From: Steroidobacteraceae bacterium
Lineage (GTDB): Bacteria > Pseudomonadota > Gammaproteobacteria > Steroidobacterales > Steroidobacteraceae
Reading direction: 5' to 3'
Length of the DNA: 45,245 nt
Assembly: GCA_027531255.1 (NCBI GenBank)
Contig: JAPZRU010000015.1
Location: 1-45,245 of the forward strand
This document shows positions 16,401 through 26,903 of this stretch, piece by piece. The notes under the pieces are model-generated. The model worked only from the letters and a program-made list of their open reading frames with translations, did no database searches and was not told the origin of the DNA. Each line of letters begins with the position of its first letter. The first letter of the stretch is position 1. Made by a program: the position numbers and the translations under genes.

Positions 16401-16712
16401 GTGCCAAAGCGTTTTCTCTGTCCCGCTGCCCGCGTTGCTCCCGAGACGGTCGTCCGCGTGGACCTCGCCGAAGGCCCGTGCGTGGCGGTCTACAACCTCG
16501 ACGGGGCCTATTACGCGACCGACGACGTGTGCACGCACGGCGACGCGTCGCTCGCCGAGGGGGTCGTGGACGGCACCAGCATAATGTGCCCGTACCACGG
16601 CGGCACGTTCGACATCCGGACCGGCGAGCCGACCGGACCGCCCTGCATCGCGCCGCTGCGGACCTTCCGCGTGACGCGCGAGGGCGACGACCTGTACGCG
16701 GAGGTCGAGTGA
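16401..16712 (+). CDS. Rieske-type [2Fe-2S] ferredoxin
   Basis: A 103-residue ferredoxin of the type that serves Rieske ring-hydroxylating oxygenases. Cluster ligands are Cys44, His46 (CTHGDASL) and Cys63, His66 (CPYHGGTFDIRTGEP). The frame extends upstream to 16320, but that start would lie in the promoter motif. GTG at 16401 gives the usual family length and the usual N-terminus, so it is chosen although its ribosome site is weak. It is the first gene of the plus-strand operon, divergent from its presumed partner, the Rieske oxygenase. An NAD(P)H:ferredoxin reductase is not encoded nearby and must come from elsewhere. Confidence 0.9.
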   Translation: MPKRFLCPAARVAPETVVRVDLAEGPCVAVYNLDGAYYATDDVCTHGDASLAEGVVDGTSIMCPYHGGTFDIRTGEPTGPPCIAPLRTFRVTREGDDLYAEVE

Positions 16713-16755
16713 GTCCGCCGGGCCAGGCGCGCCGCGCACCGGCGGGGAACTGACC

Positions 16756-17997
16756 GTGGCCGAGGGCACCGCACGGCCACTGACGACGGACGGCGACCGC
16801 CTCTGGCGCTCTCTGATGGACATGGCCGAGATCGGCGCCACGACGGCCGGCGGCTCCAACCGCCTTGCGTTGACCGATGCCGACAAGGCGGGACGCGACC
16901 TGTTCGTGCGCTGGTGCCGGGATGTCGGCTGCAGCGTCGAGGTCGACGCGATCGGGAACATCTTTGCGCGACGCGAGGGCGTGCGCCCGGGCGCCGCCCC
17001 GGTGCTCATCGGCTCGCATCTCGACACGCAGGCGACGGGCGGCCGGTTCGACGGCGTCTACGGGGTCCTTGCGGCGCTCGAAGTCATCCGGACGCTGAAC
17101 GATGCCGGCGTGCACACCGAGTTCCCCATCGAGGCGGTCGCCTGGACGAACGAGGAAGGCGCACGCTTCGCTCCGGCGATGATGGGTTCGGCGGTGTGGT
17201 CGGGGGCGCAGGCGCTCGCCGATGCGCATGCGCGCACCGACCGGTCCGGATGCCGCGTCGACGAGGAACTGCGCCGCATCGGCTATCTGGGCGATCGACA
17301 CTGCGTCCCCGGCCCGGTCAGGGCGGCTTTCGAGGTGCACATCGAGCAGGGTCCCGTGCTGGAAAGGGCCGGACGGCAGATTGGCGTCGTGACCGGCATC
17401 CAGGGGGTGCGCTGGTTCGAGATCGGCGTCGACGGCACGAGCTGCCACGCAGGCACGACGCCGATGGACGCGCGGCGAGATCCCATCCGCGCGCTCTCGG
17501 AGTTCCTCCCGGAGCTCCATCGCCTGGTCGACCGTCACCAGCCGCTGGCGAGGCTGACGGTCGGGCGGCTCGCCGCGATCCCGGGCGCCTACAACACGGT
17601 GCCGAAGCGGGCCACGGTCGGCGTCGACCTGCGGCATCCCGACGCTGCCGTGCTCGACGACCTCGCCGCCGCGCTCGAGAGCAGCGTGCTCGCGGCCTGC
17701 GAGCGGCACGGTCTCTCGGGTTCGGTGCGCGTCGAGCTCGACTGCGCTCCCGTGAGCTTTGCGCCGGAGTGCGTGGATGCCGTCCAGCGCGCCGCGGACG
17801 CGTGCGGATATCACGCGATGCGCATGGTGAGCGGAGCCGCGCACGACTCGATGCACGTCGCGCGCGTGGCGCCCACCGGAATGATCTTCGTGCCCTGCGA
17901 GGACGGTGTCAGCCACAACGAGGCGGAACGGGCCCGGCCGGAAGACCTGGAAGCGGGCTGCAACGTGCTGCTGGGCGCAGTGCTGGAACTGCGGTGA
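16756..17997 (+). CDS. Zn-dependent amidohydrolase, hydantoinase/N-carbamoyl-L-amino-acid hydrolase family (M20)
   Basis: A 413-residue metal-dependent hydrolase of the allantoate amidohydrolase / N-carbamoylase / ureidopropionase group, which cleaves ureido or amide bonds. All metal ligands are visible: His88 (GSHLDT), Asp99 (GGRFDGVYG), Glu134 in WTNEEG, His195 (HIEQGPVLE) and His387 (SHNEA). The substrate-binding TSCHAGTTPMDARRD segment of the dimerisation domain is intact. It starts with GTG after a GGGGAA ribosome site, 43 bp past the ferredoxin. In contrast with the degenerate M20 protein of the divergent operon, this one should be active. It suggests the pathway handles a carbamoyl or cyclic-amide group (inference). 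Confidence 0.9.
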   Translation: MAEGTARPLTTDGDRLWRSLMDMAEIGATTAGGSNRLALTDADKAGRDLFVRWCRDVGCSVEVDAIGNIFARREGVRPGAAPVLIGSHLDTQATGGRFDGVYGVLAALEVIRTLNDAGVHTEFPIEAVAWTNEEGARFAPAMMGSAVWSGAQALADAHARTDRSGCRVDEELRRIGYLGDRHCVPGPVRAAFEVHIEQGPVLERAGRQIGVVTGIQGVRWFEIGVDGTSCHAGTTPMDARRDPIRALSEFLPELHRLVDRHQPLARLTVGRLAAIPGAYNTVPKRATVGVDLRHPDAAVLDDLAAALESSVLAACERHGLSGSVRVELDCAPVSFAPECVDAVQRAADACGYHAMRMVSGAAHDSMHVARVAPTGMIFVPCEDGVSHNEAERARPEDLEAGCNVLLGAVLELR

Positions 17998-18053
17998 TGC
18001 GGCCCCGGCGCGCGGGCGCCGGGCCCGCTCCGCCGACACCGTGAGGAGATCCG

Positions 18054-18599
18054 ATGAGCGCAGACATACGGTCGAGCGGGAGTATCGTGCAGCGTCGCAT
18101 CGGGATGCACGGCTCGCGCTTCGCATGGATCGCCGCCACCGTCGGCATCGTGGCGGCCGCCGCGTCGGTGATCACGGTCGGCCTGTCGCTCAAGCTCTGG
18201 CCGATGTTCATCGGTTGGACGTGCTTCGGGACCGGCGGAGGCGACCTGCGGCGTGGCGCGGCGGCCATCGCCTGCCTGGTCATCGGCGTGCTGCTCGGGA
18301 TGGGAGGGGTCGTCGTGCTCGGCGCGATCCAACCCGTCGCCGGCGAATGGGCGCTGCCGATCGTGATCTTCGGGCTCGCCGTGCTCGCGATGCTGACCCT
18401 GCTGACGCCACCGCTGGATGCCATCCCGGGATACTTCCTCGGCATGACCGCGTTCTTCGCGTCGGGCCTGCCGCCGGGAGAGCCGGCGCTCGCGGCGATC
18501 CTGCCCGCCGCCCTCATCGGCGGTCTCGCCGCGGCGCTCGTCGTCGCCGCGCCGCGGCTGTACGACCGGTGGTGGTCCTCGCCAGCGGAGCGCACCTAG
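18054..18599 (+). CDS. DUF1097 family inner-membrane protein
   Basis: A 181-residue membrane protein with about five hydrophobic segments (roughly residues 25-50, 65-90, 100-118, 125-140 and 146-168). The segments SLKLWPMFIGWTCF and DAIPGYFLGMTAFFAS are typical of DUF1097, the family of E. coli YcdZ. Function is not established for the family. Placement between the amidohydrolase and the lower meta-pathway genes, on the same strand, suggests a role in moving or sensing a pathway compound; this is inference. ATG at 18054 follows GAGGAGAT, a strong ribosome site. Confidence 0.8.
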   Translation: MSADIRSSGSIVQRRIGMHGSRFAWIAATVGIVAAAASVITVGLSLKLWPMFIGWTCFGTGGGDLRRGAAAIACLVIGVLLGMGGVVVLGAIQPVAGEWALPIVIFGLAVLAMLTLLTPPLDAIPGYFLGMTAFFASGLPPGEPALAAILPAALIGGLAAALVVAAPRLYDRWWSSPAERT

Positions 18600-18696
18600 C
18601 CGCCGGGCAGGCGCGGCGCGCCCGCTCCCGCGCGGCCCCGCCTGCAGCGGTCGCGCACTACCGCAATCGCAATCCTCCTTGCCGGGCAGACCTACC

Positions 18697-19485
18697 ATGA
18701 GCGTTTCGCATTCGGAACTGGCAGCCAGGCTGCGCTCGGCCTACCGGGACGGAGCGGTGCCGCCGCTTCGCGATGGCCTCGACCCTCTCGATGCGGACGG
18801 CGCGTACGCCGTGCAGGAGATCAACACGCGCCTGTGGCGCGAAGCGGGTCGCCGCGTCGTCGGGCGCAAGGCCGGCCTCACCGCCGCCGCGGTGCAGCGT
18901 CAGCTCGGCGTCGACCAGCCGGACTTCGGCGTGCTGTTCCACGACATGCGAATCCCGGATGGCGGCCGTCTCGATCCGGCGCGCACCCTCCAGCCGAAGG
19001 CTGAGGCCGAGATCGCATTGGTGCTCGGCCAGACCCTGCGCGACCCGGACGCGACGCCGGAGGTCGTCGCGGCCGCCGTCGCGAGCGTGCACGCCGCCAT
19101 CGAGATCGTCGACAGCCGGATCGCCGACTGGAAGATCACCTTCGCGGACACCGTTGCCGACAACGGATCCTCCGCGTTCTTCGTCCTGGCGCAGGAGGGA
19201 CGTCCGCTCGCGGGACTCGACCTTTACGCCGCAGGCATGGTGATGGAGGTCGACGGCGCGGTGGCCTCGCTGGGGGCAGGCGCCGCCGCGCTCGGGCATC
19301 CGCTTCAGGCGGCCGCCTGGCTCGCCGCGACGATCGCGCGGCGCGGCGACGCGCTGCAGGCCGGCGACGTGCTGCTCACGGGTGCGCTGGGCCCGATGGT
19401 GACGCTGAGGCCCGGCAGCCGGGTGCGGGCGATCGTCGGCGGCATCGGCGAAGCGAGCTTCACGTTCCGGGGGACCGGGGAATGA
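18697..19485 (+). CDS. 2-keto-4-pentenoate hydratase (2-oxopent-4-enoate hydratase) family
   Basis: A 262-residue hydratase of the MhpD/DmpE/TesE type that adds water to 2-hydroxypenta-2,4-dienoate to give 4-hydroxy-2-oxovalerate. Characteristic segments are [29 protein letters not shown] followed by [16 protein letters not shown], and the C-terminal [19 protein letters not shown] at 18697 is chosen over a TTG at 18679 because the family begins at this point. Its stop overlaps the start of the next gene by 4 bp (ATGA), so hydratase, dehydrogenase and aldolase are translationally coupled as the usual lower meta-cleavage module. Confidence 0.93.
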   Translation: MSVSHSELAARLRSAYRDGAVPPLRDGLDPLDADGAYAVQEINTRLWREAGRRVVGRKAGLTAAAVQRQLGVDQPDFGVLFHDMRIPDGGRLDPARTLQPKAEAEIALVLGQTLRDPDATPEVVAAAVASVHAAIEIVDSRIADWKITFADTVADNGSSAFFVLAQEGRPLAGLDLYAAGMVMEVDGAVASLGAGAAALGHPLQAAAWLAATIARRGDALQAGDVLLTGALGPMVTLRPGSRVRAIVGGIGEASFTFRGTGE

Positions 19486-20399
19486 GCAAGGTCAACGTCG
19501 CGATCCTGGGATCCGGCAACATCGGCACCGACCTGCTGTACAAGCTGAAGCGCAGCGAAGTGCTGGAGCCTCGCTGGATGGTCGGAGTCGACCCGGCTTC
19601 CGAGGGGCTCGCGCGCGCGCGCGCCCTCGGACTCGAGACCACGGACCGCGGCGTCGAGGGACTGCTGCCCGCCGTCGAGATTGACGGCATCGCCATTGCC
19701 TTCGATGCGACGTCCGCCTACGTGCATGCCCAGAACGCGGCGCCGCTCACGGCGCGCGGCGTCCGGATCGTCGACCTGACCCCCGCCGCCCTCGGCCCGC
19801 TCGTCGTGCCGCCGGTGAACCTCGACGAGCACCTCGGCACCGGAGCGACGAACGTCAACATGGTGACCTGCGGAGGCCAGGCGACGATCCCGATCGTGTA
19901 CGCGGTCAGCCGCGTGCAGAGCGTCAGGTTCGGCGAGATCGTCGCCACGGTCGCGTCGAAGTCGGCCGGACCCGGGACACGCAGGAACATCGACGAGTTC
20001 ACCCGAACCACGGCGCATGCGATCGAGGCCCTGGGCGGCGCGCGGCAGGGCAAGGCGATCATCATCATCAACCCGGCCGAGCCGCCGCTGATCATGCGCG
20101 ACACCGTACACTGCCTGACGGACGCGCCACCGGACCGCGACCGGATCACCCGATCGATTGCCGCGATGATCGCCGAAGTGCAGCGCTACGTGCCCGGCTA
20201 CCGGCTGGTCAACGGACCCGTGTTCGACGGCGACCGCGTGTCCGTCTACCTCGAGGTCGAGGGACTGGGCGACTACCTGCCGAAGTACGCCGGCAATCTC
20301 GACATCATGACGGCGGCCGCCGTCAGGACGGCCGAGACCTGGGCACGACAGGTGCAGCGACTGCCGGCGGCCGCTGCGGGCGGAGGACTCTCGCCATGA
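19482..20399 (+). CDS. mhpF: acetaldehyde dehydrogenase (acylating)
   Basis: A 305-residue enzyme that converts acetaldehyde (or propanal), CoA and NAD+ to the acyl-CoA, working in a channelled complex with the aldolase encoded next. The Rossmann motif is at 8-15 (ILGSGNIG), the catalytic Cys130 is in [12 protein letters not shown], and [18 protein letters not shown] near the C-terminus is family-typical. Length is normal. It overlaps both neighbours by 4 bp, so the three are made in step. It supplies the acetyl-CoA output of the meta-cleavage route. Confidence 0.95.
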   Translation: MSKVNVAILGSGNIGTDLLYKLKRSEVLEPRWMVGVDPASEGLARARALGLETTDRGVEGLLPAVEIDGIAIAFDATSAYVHAQNAAPLTARGVRIVDLTPAALGPLVVPPVNLDEHLGTGATNVNMVTCGGQATIPIVYAVSRVQSVRFGEIVATVASKSAGPGTRRNIDEFTRTTAHAIEALGGARQGKAIIIINPAEPPLIMRDTVHCLTDAPPDRDRITRSIAAMIAEVQRYVPGYRLVNGPVFDGDRVSVYLEVEGLGDYLPKYAGNLDIMTAAAVRTAETWARQVQRLPAAAAGGGLSP

Positions 20400-21412
20400 C
20401 CAAGATCCTGGTCCACGACATGACGCTGCGGGACGGCATGCACCCCAAGCGTCACCAGATGACGCTCGACCAGATGCGGACGGTCGCCCAGGGGCTCGAC
20501 GCGGCGGGCGTGCCCCTGATCGAGGTGACGCACGGCGACGGGCTCGGCGGCAGTTCGGTGAACTACGGGTTCCCGGCACACCCGGACGAGGAGTACCTCG
20601 GCGCCGTGATCCCGCTGATGCGGCGCGCCAAGGTATCCGCGCTGCTGCTGCCGGGGATCGGCACGGTCGACCACCTCCGGATGGCGCACGACCTCGGCGT
20701 TCACACGATCCGGGTCGCGACGCACTGCACCGAGGCGGACGTCGCGGAACAGCACATCTGTCTCTCGCGCAAGCTGGGCCTCGACACCGTCGGGTTCCTG
20801 ATGATGGCGCACATGGCCTCGCCGGAACGGCTGGTGCGCGAGGCGCGGTTGATGGAGTCCTACGGCGCGCATTGCGTCTATGTCACGGACTCGGCAGGCC
20901 ACATGCTGCCTGCCGACGTCACGGCACGCATCTCGGCGCTGCGCGACGCGCTGCAGCCCGACACGGAGATCGGCTTCCACGGCCACCACAACCTCGCGAT
21001 GGGCGTCGCCAACTCCGTCGCCGCGGTCGAGGCCGGCGCACGGCGGATCGACGCGGCCGCGGCGGGACTCGGCGCGGGGGCCGGCAACACGCCGATGGAG
21101 GTCCTGGTAGCCGTGTGCGCCCGCATGGGCATCGAGACGGGCGTCGACCTCTTCAGGATCTCGGACGTGGCCGAGGACCTGGTCGTGCCGATGATGGACC
21201 ACCCGATCCGCATCGACCGCGACTCCCTGATCCTCGGGTACGCCGGCGTCTATTCGTCGTTCCTGCTGTTCGCGAAGCGCGCGGAAGCGAAGTACGGCAT
21301 CCCTGCCCGCGAGATCCTGCTGGAACTCGGCCGCCGCGGCATGGTGGGCGGACAGGAAGACATGATCGAGGACGCCGCGCTCACGCTCGCGAGGGTCCGC
21401 GGCGCTGCGTAG
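20396..21412 (+). CDS. dmpG: 4-hydroxy-2-oxovalerate aldolase
   Basis: A 338-residue class II pyruvate aldolase (DmpG/MhpE/HsaF type) that splits 4-hydroxy-2-oxoacids into pyruvate and an aldehyde. Catalytic Arg12, Asp13, His16 and His20 are seen in [12 protein letters not shown]. The metal-binding [11 protein letters not shown] and the acyl-dehydrogenase-contact region [10 protein letters not shown] are intact. The start overlaps the dehydrogenase stop by ATGA, in line with their known physical complex. It is the last gene of the catabolic island: the next gene (purA) is convergent and belongs to the core genome. No clear terminator is seen in the 74-bp gap. Confidence 0.95.
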   Translation: MTKILVHDMTLRDGMHPKRHQMTLDQMRTVAQGLDAAGVPLIEVTHGDGLGGSSVNYGFPAHPDEEYLGAVIPLMRRAKVSALLLPGIGTVDHLRMAHDLGVHTIRVATHCTEADVAEQHICLSRKLGLDTVGFLMMAHMASPERLVREARLMESYGAHCVYVTDSAGHMLPADVTARISALRDALQPDTEIGFHGHHNLAMGVANSVAAVEAGARRIDAAAAGLGAGAGNTPMEVLVAVCARMGIETGVDLFRISDVAEDLVVPMMDHPIRIDRDSLILGYAGVYSSFLLFAKRAEAKYGIPAREILLELGRRGMVGGQEDMIEDAALTLARVRGAA

Positions 21413-21486
21413 GGCCCGGGTTCCCCGCCAGCCCTTCGCGACTCCGTCCCCCGGGCGCCTGCCGGGCGGTTGGATGCCGCCGACGG

Positions 21487-23046
<1,560 letters not shown>

Positions 23047-23050
<4 letters not shown>

Positions 23051-23067
23051 GGGGAGTGTCCCCGTTT
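23047..23067. repeat. REP-like palindrome at the hflC / DUF2065 junction
   Basis: The plus strand reads AAATGGGGA, GTG, TCCCCGTTT: a 21-bp near-perfect palindrome with 9-bp arms. It overlaps two bases of the hflC stop codon and occupies the position of the next gene's start codon. Its style (A-run, G4, short centre, C4, T-run) is like the element at 34412-34426 and like short interspersed palindromes common in proteobacteria. Confidence 0.6.
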
Positions 23068-23938
23068 ACCGCCCGCCGCCGGGCTGCTGCATGTACCGGA
23101 AGAACTGGCCTTCCGGCGACAGCACCATGATGTCCCCCTCGCGGCCGAGCGCGCGGCGGTAGGCCTGCATGCTGCGGTAGAACGAGAAGAACTCCGGGTT
23201 GCCGGCGGTGGCGCGCGCGAAGATCTGCGCGGCGGCCGCATCGCCCTCGCCGCGGATCTTCTCGGCGTCGCGCTGCGCGGCCGAGAGGATCTCGGTGCGG
23301 CTGCGGTCCGCTTCCGCGCGGATCCGGATCGCCTGCTCCTCGCCCTCGGCGCGCAGCTGCGCGGCCTGCCGCGCGAACTCCTGCCGCATGCGGGCGAACA
23401 CGGAGTCCGTCACGTCGTCCGGCAGGTCGATGCGCTTCACGCGCACGTCGACGAGCTGCAGGCCGAGCTGCTGCACCGGCTGCCCCGCGACCTTGACGAT
23501 GTTGTTGATGAACTCCGCGCGCTCGGCGGCGACGACCTGCTGGATCGTGCGCTGCGCGATCACGCCCTTCAGGCCGTCCTTCACGATCTCGCCGAGGCGG
23601 TTGGCGCCCGCCTCCTCTAGGCCGCCGGTGGCGCGGAAGAAGCGGTCCGCGTCGACGATGCGCCACTTCACGTAGAAGTCGACGTTGAGGATCTTGCCCT
23701 CGCTCGTCAGGAACTGCTCCGCCGGGAAGTTCCGCGTGATCACCCGGCGCTCGAACTTCTGCACCTGGTTGATGAACGGGATCTTGAAATGCAGCCCGGG
23801 CTCGAGGTCCGTGCGCACGACGTCGCGGAACTGCAGGACGATCGCGAACTCGTTCTGCCGGACGACGAAGAAGGTCTGCGACAGCACGATGGCGACCGCC
23901 AGCAGGCCGCCGATGATGGCTCCGATGCGCCCGTTCAT
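23066..23938 (-). CDS. hflC: HflC, FtsH protease modulator subunit
   Basis: A 290-residue SPFH/prohibitin-type membrane protein that, with HflK, forms a periplasmic assembly around the FtsH protease. An N-terminal membrane anchor (IGAIIGGLLAVAIVLSQTFFVV) is followed by the SPFH domain (FAIVLQFRDVVRTDLEPGL). A long Ala/Glu/Arg-rich coiled coil comes next (about 180-240), then FFRYMQQPGGGR at the end. Its ATG overlaps the hflK TGA by one base (TGATG), indicating coupled translation. Its TAA stop lies at the edge of the REP-like palindrome. Confidence 0.95.
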   Translation of the reverse strand: MNGRIGAIIGGLLAVAIVLSQTFFVVRQNEFAIVLQFRDVVRTDLEPGLHFKIPFINQVQKFERRVITRNFPAEQFLTSEGKILNVDFYVKWRIVDADRFFRATGGLEEAGANRLGEIVKDGLKGVIAQRTIQQVVAAERAEFINNIVKVAGQPVQQLGLQLVDVRVKRIDLPDDVTDSVFARMRQEFARQAAQLRAEGEEQAIRIRAEADRSRTEILSAAQRDAEKIRGEGDAAAAQIFARATAGNPEFFSFYRSMQAYRRALGREGDIMVLSPEGQFFRYMQQPGGGR

Positions 23939-25101
23939 CAGCGGGTCCCCCGCGAGCGGTCACGCCCGTCGTTGATCGGCCCCTGCCCACCCGAGTTCGG
24001 CGTCACGGTGATCTCCGGAATCGCGGGCGCGCCCTGGGCGCCACCAGCCCGCCTCTCCATCAGCTTGTCGAGCGGCAGGTAGAGCATGTTGCCGTTGCCC
24101 TGCCCGTCCACGATGACCTTGGTGGTGTTGCCGAGCACGTTCTCCATGGTCTCGTAGTAGAGGCGCTGCCGCACCACGTTCGGCGCGCGCGAGTACTCGG
24201 CGGACAGCGCGGCGAAGCGCTGGCTCTCGCCCTCGGCATCGGCGACCACGCGGGTCTTGTAGGCCTCGGCGTCGAGAACCGAGCGCTGCGCGGTACCGCG
24301 GGCGCGCGGGATGATGTCGTTCGAGTAGGTCTCCGCCTCGACGCGCAGGCGGTCCTTGTCCTCGCGCGCGCGGATCGCGTCCTTCTGCGCGGGCGCGACC
24401 TGCTCCGGCACGTTGACGCCCTGCAGGTTCACCGCGATCACCTCGAGGCCGGTGTTGTAGCCGGCGAGCGTGCGCTGGATCAGGTCGCGCGTGCGCACCG
24501 CGATCTCCTGGCGCCCCTGCTCCAGCACGAAGTCGAGGCGGCTCTGGCCGACGATCTCGCGGATCGCGCTCTCGGACACCTCGCCGAGCGTCTTCTGCGG
24601 GTCGACCACGTTGAACAGGAACTTCACGGGATCGGCGCGCCGGTACTGCACCGCGATGTCGATGTCGACCAGCGCCTCGTCCTGCGTGAGCATCCGGGTA
24701 CGGTCGGTGAAGCTCAGGAACTCCTGCGTGTTCACGACCGTGCGCGCCTCGAACGGCCACGGCAGGTGCCAGCGCAGGCCGGGGCCCACGACCGTGTCGA
24801 ACTTGCCGAAGCGGGTGACGATGGCCTGCTCGGCCGCGCCGACCTGGTAGAAGCCGGTGGCCAGCCACAGCGCGACGATCGCGCCGCCGATCAGGCCAAA
24901 GCTGAAGTTCGGCAGGCCGCCGCCGCCGCCGCCGCCGTCACCACCGCCGCCGACCGGCCGCGGGCCCTTGCGCCCGAACAGCCCGCCGAGCCGCCGCTGC
25001 AGGTTCCTGACGATCTCGTCCAGATCCGGCGGGCCGGTTTCGGGCTTGCGATCCCACGGATTCCGGGGCTTGTTGTTGCCGCCCGACTCGTTCCAGGACA
25101 T
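23938..25101 (-). CDS. hflK: HflK, FtsH protease modulator subunit
   Basis: A 387-residue partner of HflC. The N-terminus has the family's Gly-rich tract (about 50-63, interrupted by Asp) before a membrane segment (FGLIGGAIVALWLATGFY). The SPFH domain follows (QAIVTRFGKFDTVVGPGLRW, DIDIAVQYRRADP). A coiled-coil region with YSNDIIPRARG and a tail with MLYLPLDKLMER complete the protein. ATG at 25101 follows GGAAGC. It lies 37 bp after hflX in the conserved hfq-hflX-hflK-hflC order. Confidence 0.95.
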   Translation of the reverse strand: MSWNESGGNNKPRNPWDRKPETGPPDLDEIVRNLQRRLGGLFGRKGPRPVGGGGDGGGGGGGLPNFSFGLIGGAIVALWLATGFYQVGAAEQAIVTRFGKFDTVVGPGLRWHLPWPFEARTVVNTQEFLSFTDRTRMLTQDEALVDIDIAVQYRRADPVKFLFNVVDPQKTLGEVSESAIREIVGQSRLDFVLEQGRQEIAVRTRDLIQRTLAGYNTGLEVIAVNLQGVNVPEQVAPAQKDAIRAREDKDRLRVEAETYSNDIIPRARGTAQRSVLDAEAYKTRVVADAEGESQRFAALSAEYSRAPNVVRQRLYYETMENVLGNTTKVIVDGQGNGNMLYLPLDKLMERRAGGAQGAPAIPEITVTPNSGGQGPINDGRDRSRGTR

Positions 25102-25138
25102 TGAGTGCTTCCGATGAGGGAGACGACGGCAGGGCCGC

Positions 25139-26488
25139 TCAGGACGAGGGGTTGGGAGCCGCCGCAGCCTGCGATTGTAGAAATCCGGTTCCGGTTAAAC
25201 AAGGCGAGCCGCCACCGGGCAGCCGCCACTCCAGGCCTTCGCGCCGGCACAGGTCCTCGAGGTCGAGCGCCGCCATCTCGACCTCGAGAACCCAGCCGCC
25301 GTCCTGCGCCGCCGATTCGTGCAACACGGCCTCGCGGCGGAACAGCTCCGCGCGCGCCCGCCCCTGCGCGGGCCCGAGGTGCAGCCGCGCACGGGCGACG
25401 GACGCGCCGAACCGTTCGACTAGCGCGTCCTTCAGCAGTTCCAGGCCGGCGCCGGTCTGCGACGAGATCCAGACTCGCTTCGCGACGCCGTGCTCGTCCC
25501 GTTCGATTCGCGGCTCCTCGCCGATCAGATCCACCTTGTTGTAGACCTCGAGCTGCGGCACCGCGTCGGCGCCGATGCTCGCCAGCACCTCGTTCACCTG
25601 CGCGATGCGGGCCGAGCGCTCGGGATCGGCCGCGTCGATCACGTGCAGGTGCAGATCGGCCTCGCGCGCCTCGAGCAGCGTCGAGCGGAACGCGGCGACG
25701 AGCTCGTGCGGCAGGTCGCGGATGAAGCCGACGGTATCGGCGAGCACGATCTCCGGGCAGTGCGGCAGCTTGAGACGCCGCACGGTCGGATCGAGCGTCG
25801 CGAACAGCTGGTTGGCCGCGTAGCTCCCGGCGCCCGTCAGCACGTTGAACAGCGTGCTCTTGCCGGCGTTGGTGTAGCCCACCAGCGCGACGCCGGGCAC
25901 CGGCACTTCGTTGCGCACCTTGCGGCCCGTGTCGCGCTGGCGCGCGAGCTTGTCGAGCCGCGCGTTCAGCGTGCGGATCCGGTCGTTGATCAGGCGGCGG
26001 TCGGTCTCGAGCTGCGTCTCGCCCGGGCCGCGCAGGCCGATGCCGCCCTTCTGCCGCTCGAGGTGCGTCCAGCCGCGCACGAGCCGCGTGGCGATGTGCT
26101 TCAGCTGCGCGAGTTCGACCTGCAGCTTGCCCTCGTGGCTGCGCGCGCGCTGCGCGAAGATGTCGAGGATCAGCCCGCTGCGGTCGAGCACGCGCCGGCC
26201 GGTCAGCTTCTCGAGGTTGCGCTCCTGGCTGGGCGACAGCGGGTGATCGACGAGGATGACCTCGGCGCCGGTCTCCTCGGCGACCCGCTTCAGCTCCTCC
26301 GCCTTCCCCGAGCCGACGAAGAACCGTGGATCGGGCGTCCTGCGGCTGCCCGTGACGGTGGCGACCGGCTGCGCGCCGGCCGACACCGCGAGTGCCGACA
26401 ACTCCTGGAGGTCGGCCGGCGAGACGGGCTCGCCGAGGCCGACGCGGACGAGGAGCGCGCGTTCGCCGCTCCGCGGTCTTTCGAACAA
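25139..26488 (-). CDS. hflX: GTPase HflX
   Basis: A ribosome-associated GTPase of about 449 residues. The N-terminal HflX domain (LFERPRSGERALLVRVGL, GSGKAEEL, LSPSQERNLEKLTG, HLERQKGGIGLRGPGE) precedes the G domain with P-loop GYTNAGKST, switch DTVGFIRDLPHELVAAF and NKVD. The frame extends to an ATG at 26560 inside hfq, but that has no ribosome site. TTG at 26488 has CAGGAG six bases ahead, and the protein then begins where Pseudomonas HflX does, so it is preferred. Confidence 0.93.
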   Translation of the reverse strand: MFERPRSGERALLVRVGLGEPVSPADLQELSALAVSAGAQPVATVTGSRRTPDPRFFVGSGKAEELKRVAEETGAEVILVDHPLSPSQERNLEKLTGRRVLDRSGLILDIFAQRARSHEGKLQVELAQLKHIATRLVRGWTHLERQKGGIGLRGPGETQLETDRRLINDRIRTLNARLDKLARQRDTGRKVRNEVPVPGVALVGYTNAGKSTLFNVLTGAGSYAANQLFATLDPTVRRLKLPHCPEIVLADTVGFIRDLPHELVAAFRSTLLEAREADLHLHVIDAADPERSARIAQVNEVLASIGADAVPQLEVYNKVDLIGEEPRIERDEHGVAKRVWISSQTGAGLELLKDALVERFGASVARARLHLGPAQGRARAELFRREAVLHESAAQDGGWVLEVEMAALDLEDLCRREGLEWRLPGGGSPCLTGTGFLQSQAAAAPNPSS

Positions 26489-26522
26489 GAGGGGCTCCTG
26501 GCGCCGCAGCCCCGCGACGCCG

Positions 26523-26780
26523 TCACTCGGCCGGCGGCTGTTCCTCGGTCTCGCTGCCATCCGCGGACGGCAGGCGCACGTTGCGCGCAGGCACGACCGT
26601 AGAGATGGCGTGCTTGTAGACCATCTGGCTGACGCTGTTCTTCAGCAGCACGACGAACTGGTCGAACGAGTCGATCTGGCCCTGCAGCTTGATGCCGTTG
26701 ACAAGGTAGATCGAAACCGGAATGCGCTCCTTGCGCAGGGTGTTCAGGAAGGGATCCTGCAGGGACTGGCCACGGGCCAT
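26523..26780 (-). CDS. hfq: RNA chaperone Hfq
   Basis: An 85-residue Sm-like protein that pairs small RNAs with mRNAs. It opens [20 protein letters not shown], contains [20 protein letters not shown] (Sm1) and the Sm2 segment [14 protein letters not shown], and ends in a short acidic tail ([10 protein letters not shown]). ATG at 26780 has a strong GGAGAT site; upstream extension of the frame is spurious. It is first in the hfl group and 123 bp downstream of miaA. Confidence 0.97.
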   Translation of the reverse strand: MARGQSLQDPFLNTLRKERIPVSIYLVNGIKLQGQIDSFDQFVVLLKNSVSQMVYKHAISTVVPARNVRLPSADGSETEEQPPAE

Positions 26781-26903
26781 CGCTATCTCCTTGTTATTCC
26801 TCGAATCTTGCGTCGCACGGAGGCTCGGGCCCGACCTTCCCTGACCCGCGGGCACATCCCCACGGGCCGCACACCCGGGCGACCCATGACGCCGTCGATG
26901 ATA

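Noticed and set aside
21413-21486. Terminator between the aldolase and purA
   Set aside because: Only short GC-rich complementarities are seen (CCCGG...CCGGG near 21450-21465), without a T-tract on either strand.
26489-26560. Upstream ATG start for hflX inside hfq
   Set aside because: It has no ribosome site. The TTG at 26488 has CAGGAG at good spacing and matches the usual HflX N-terminus.
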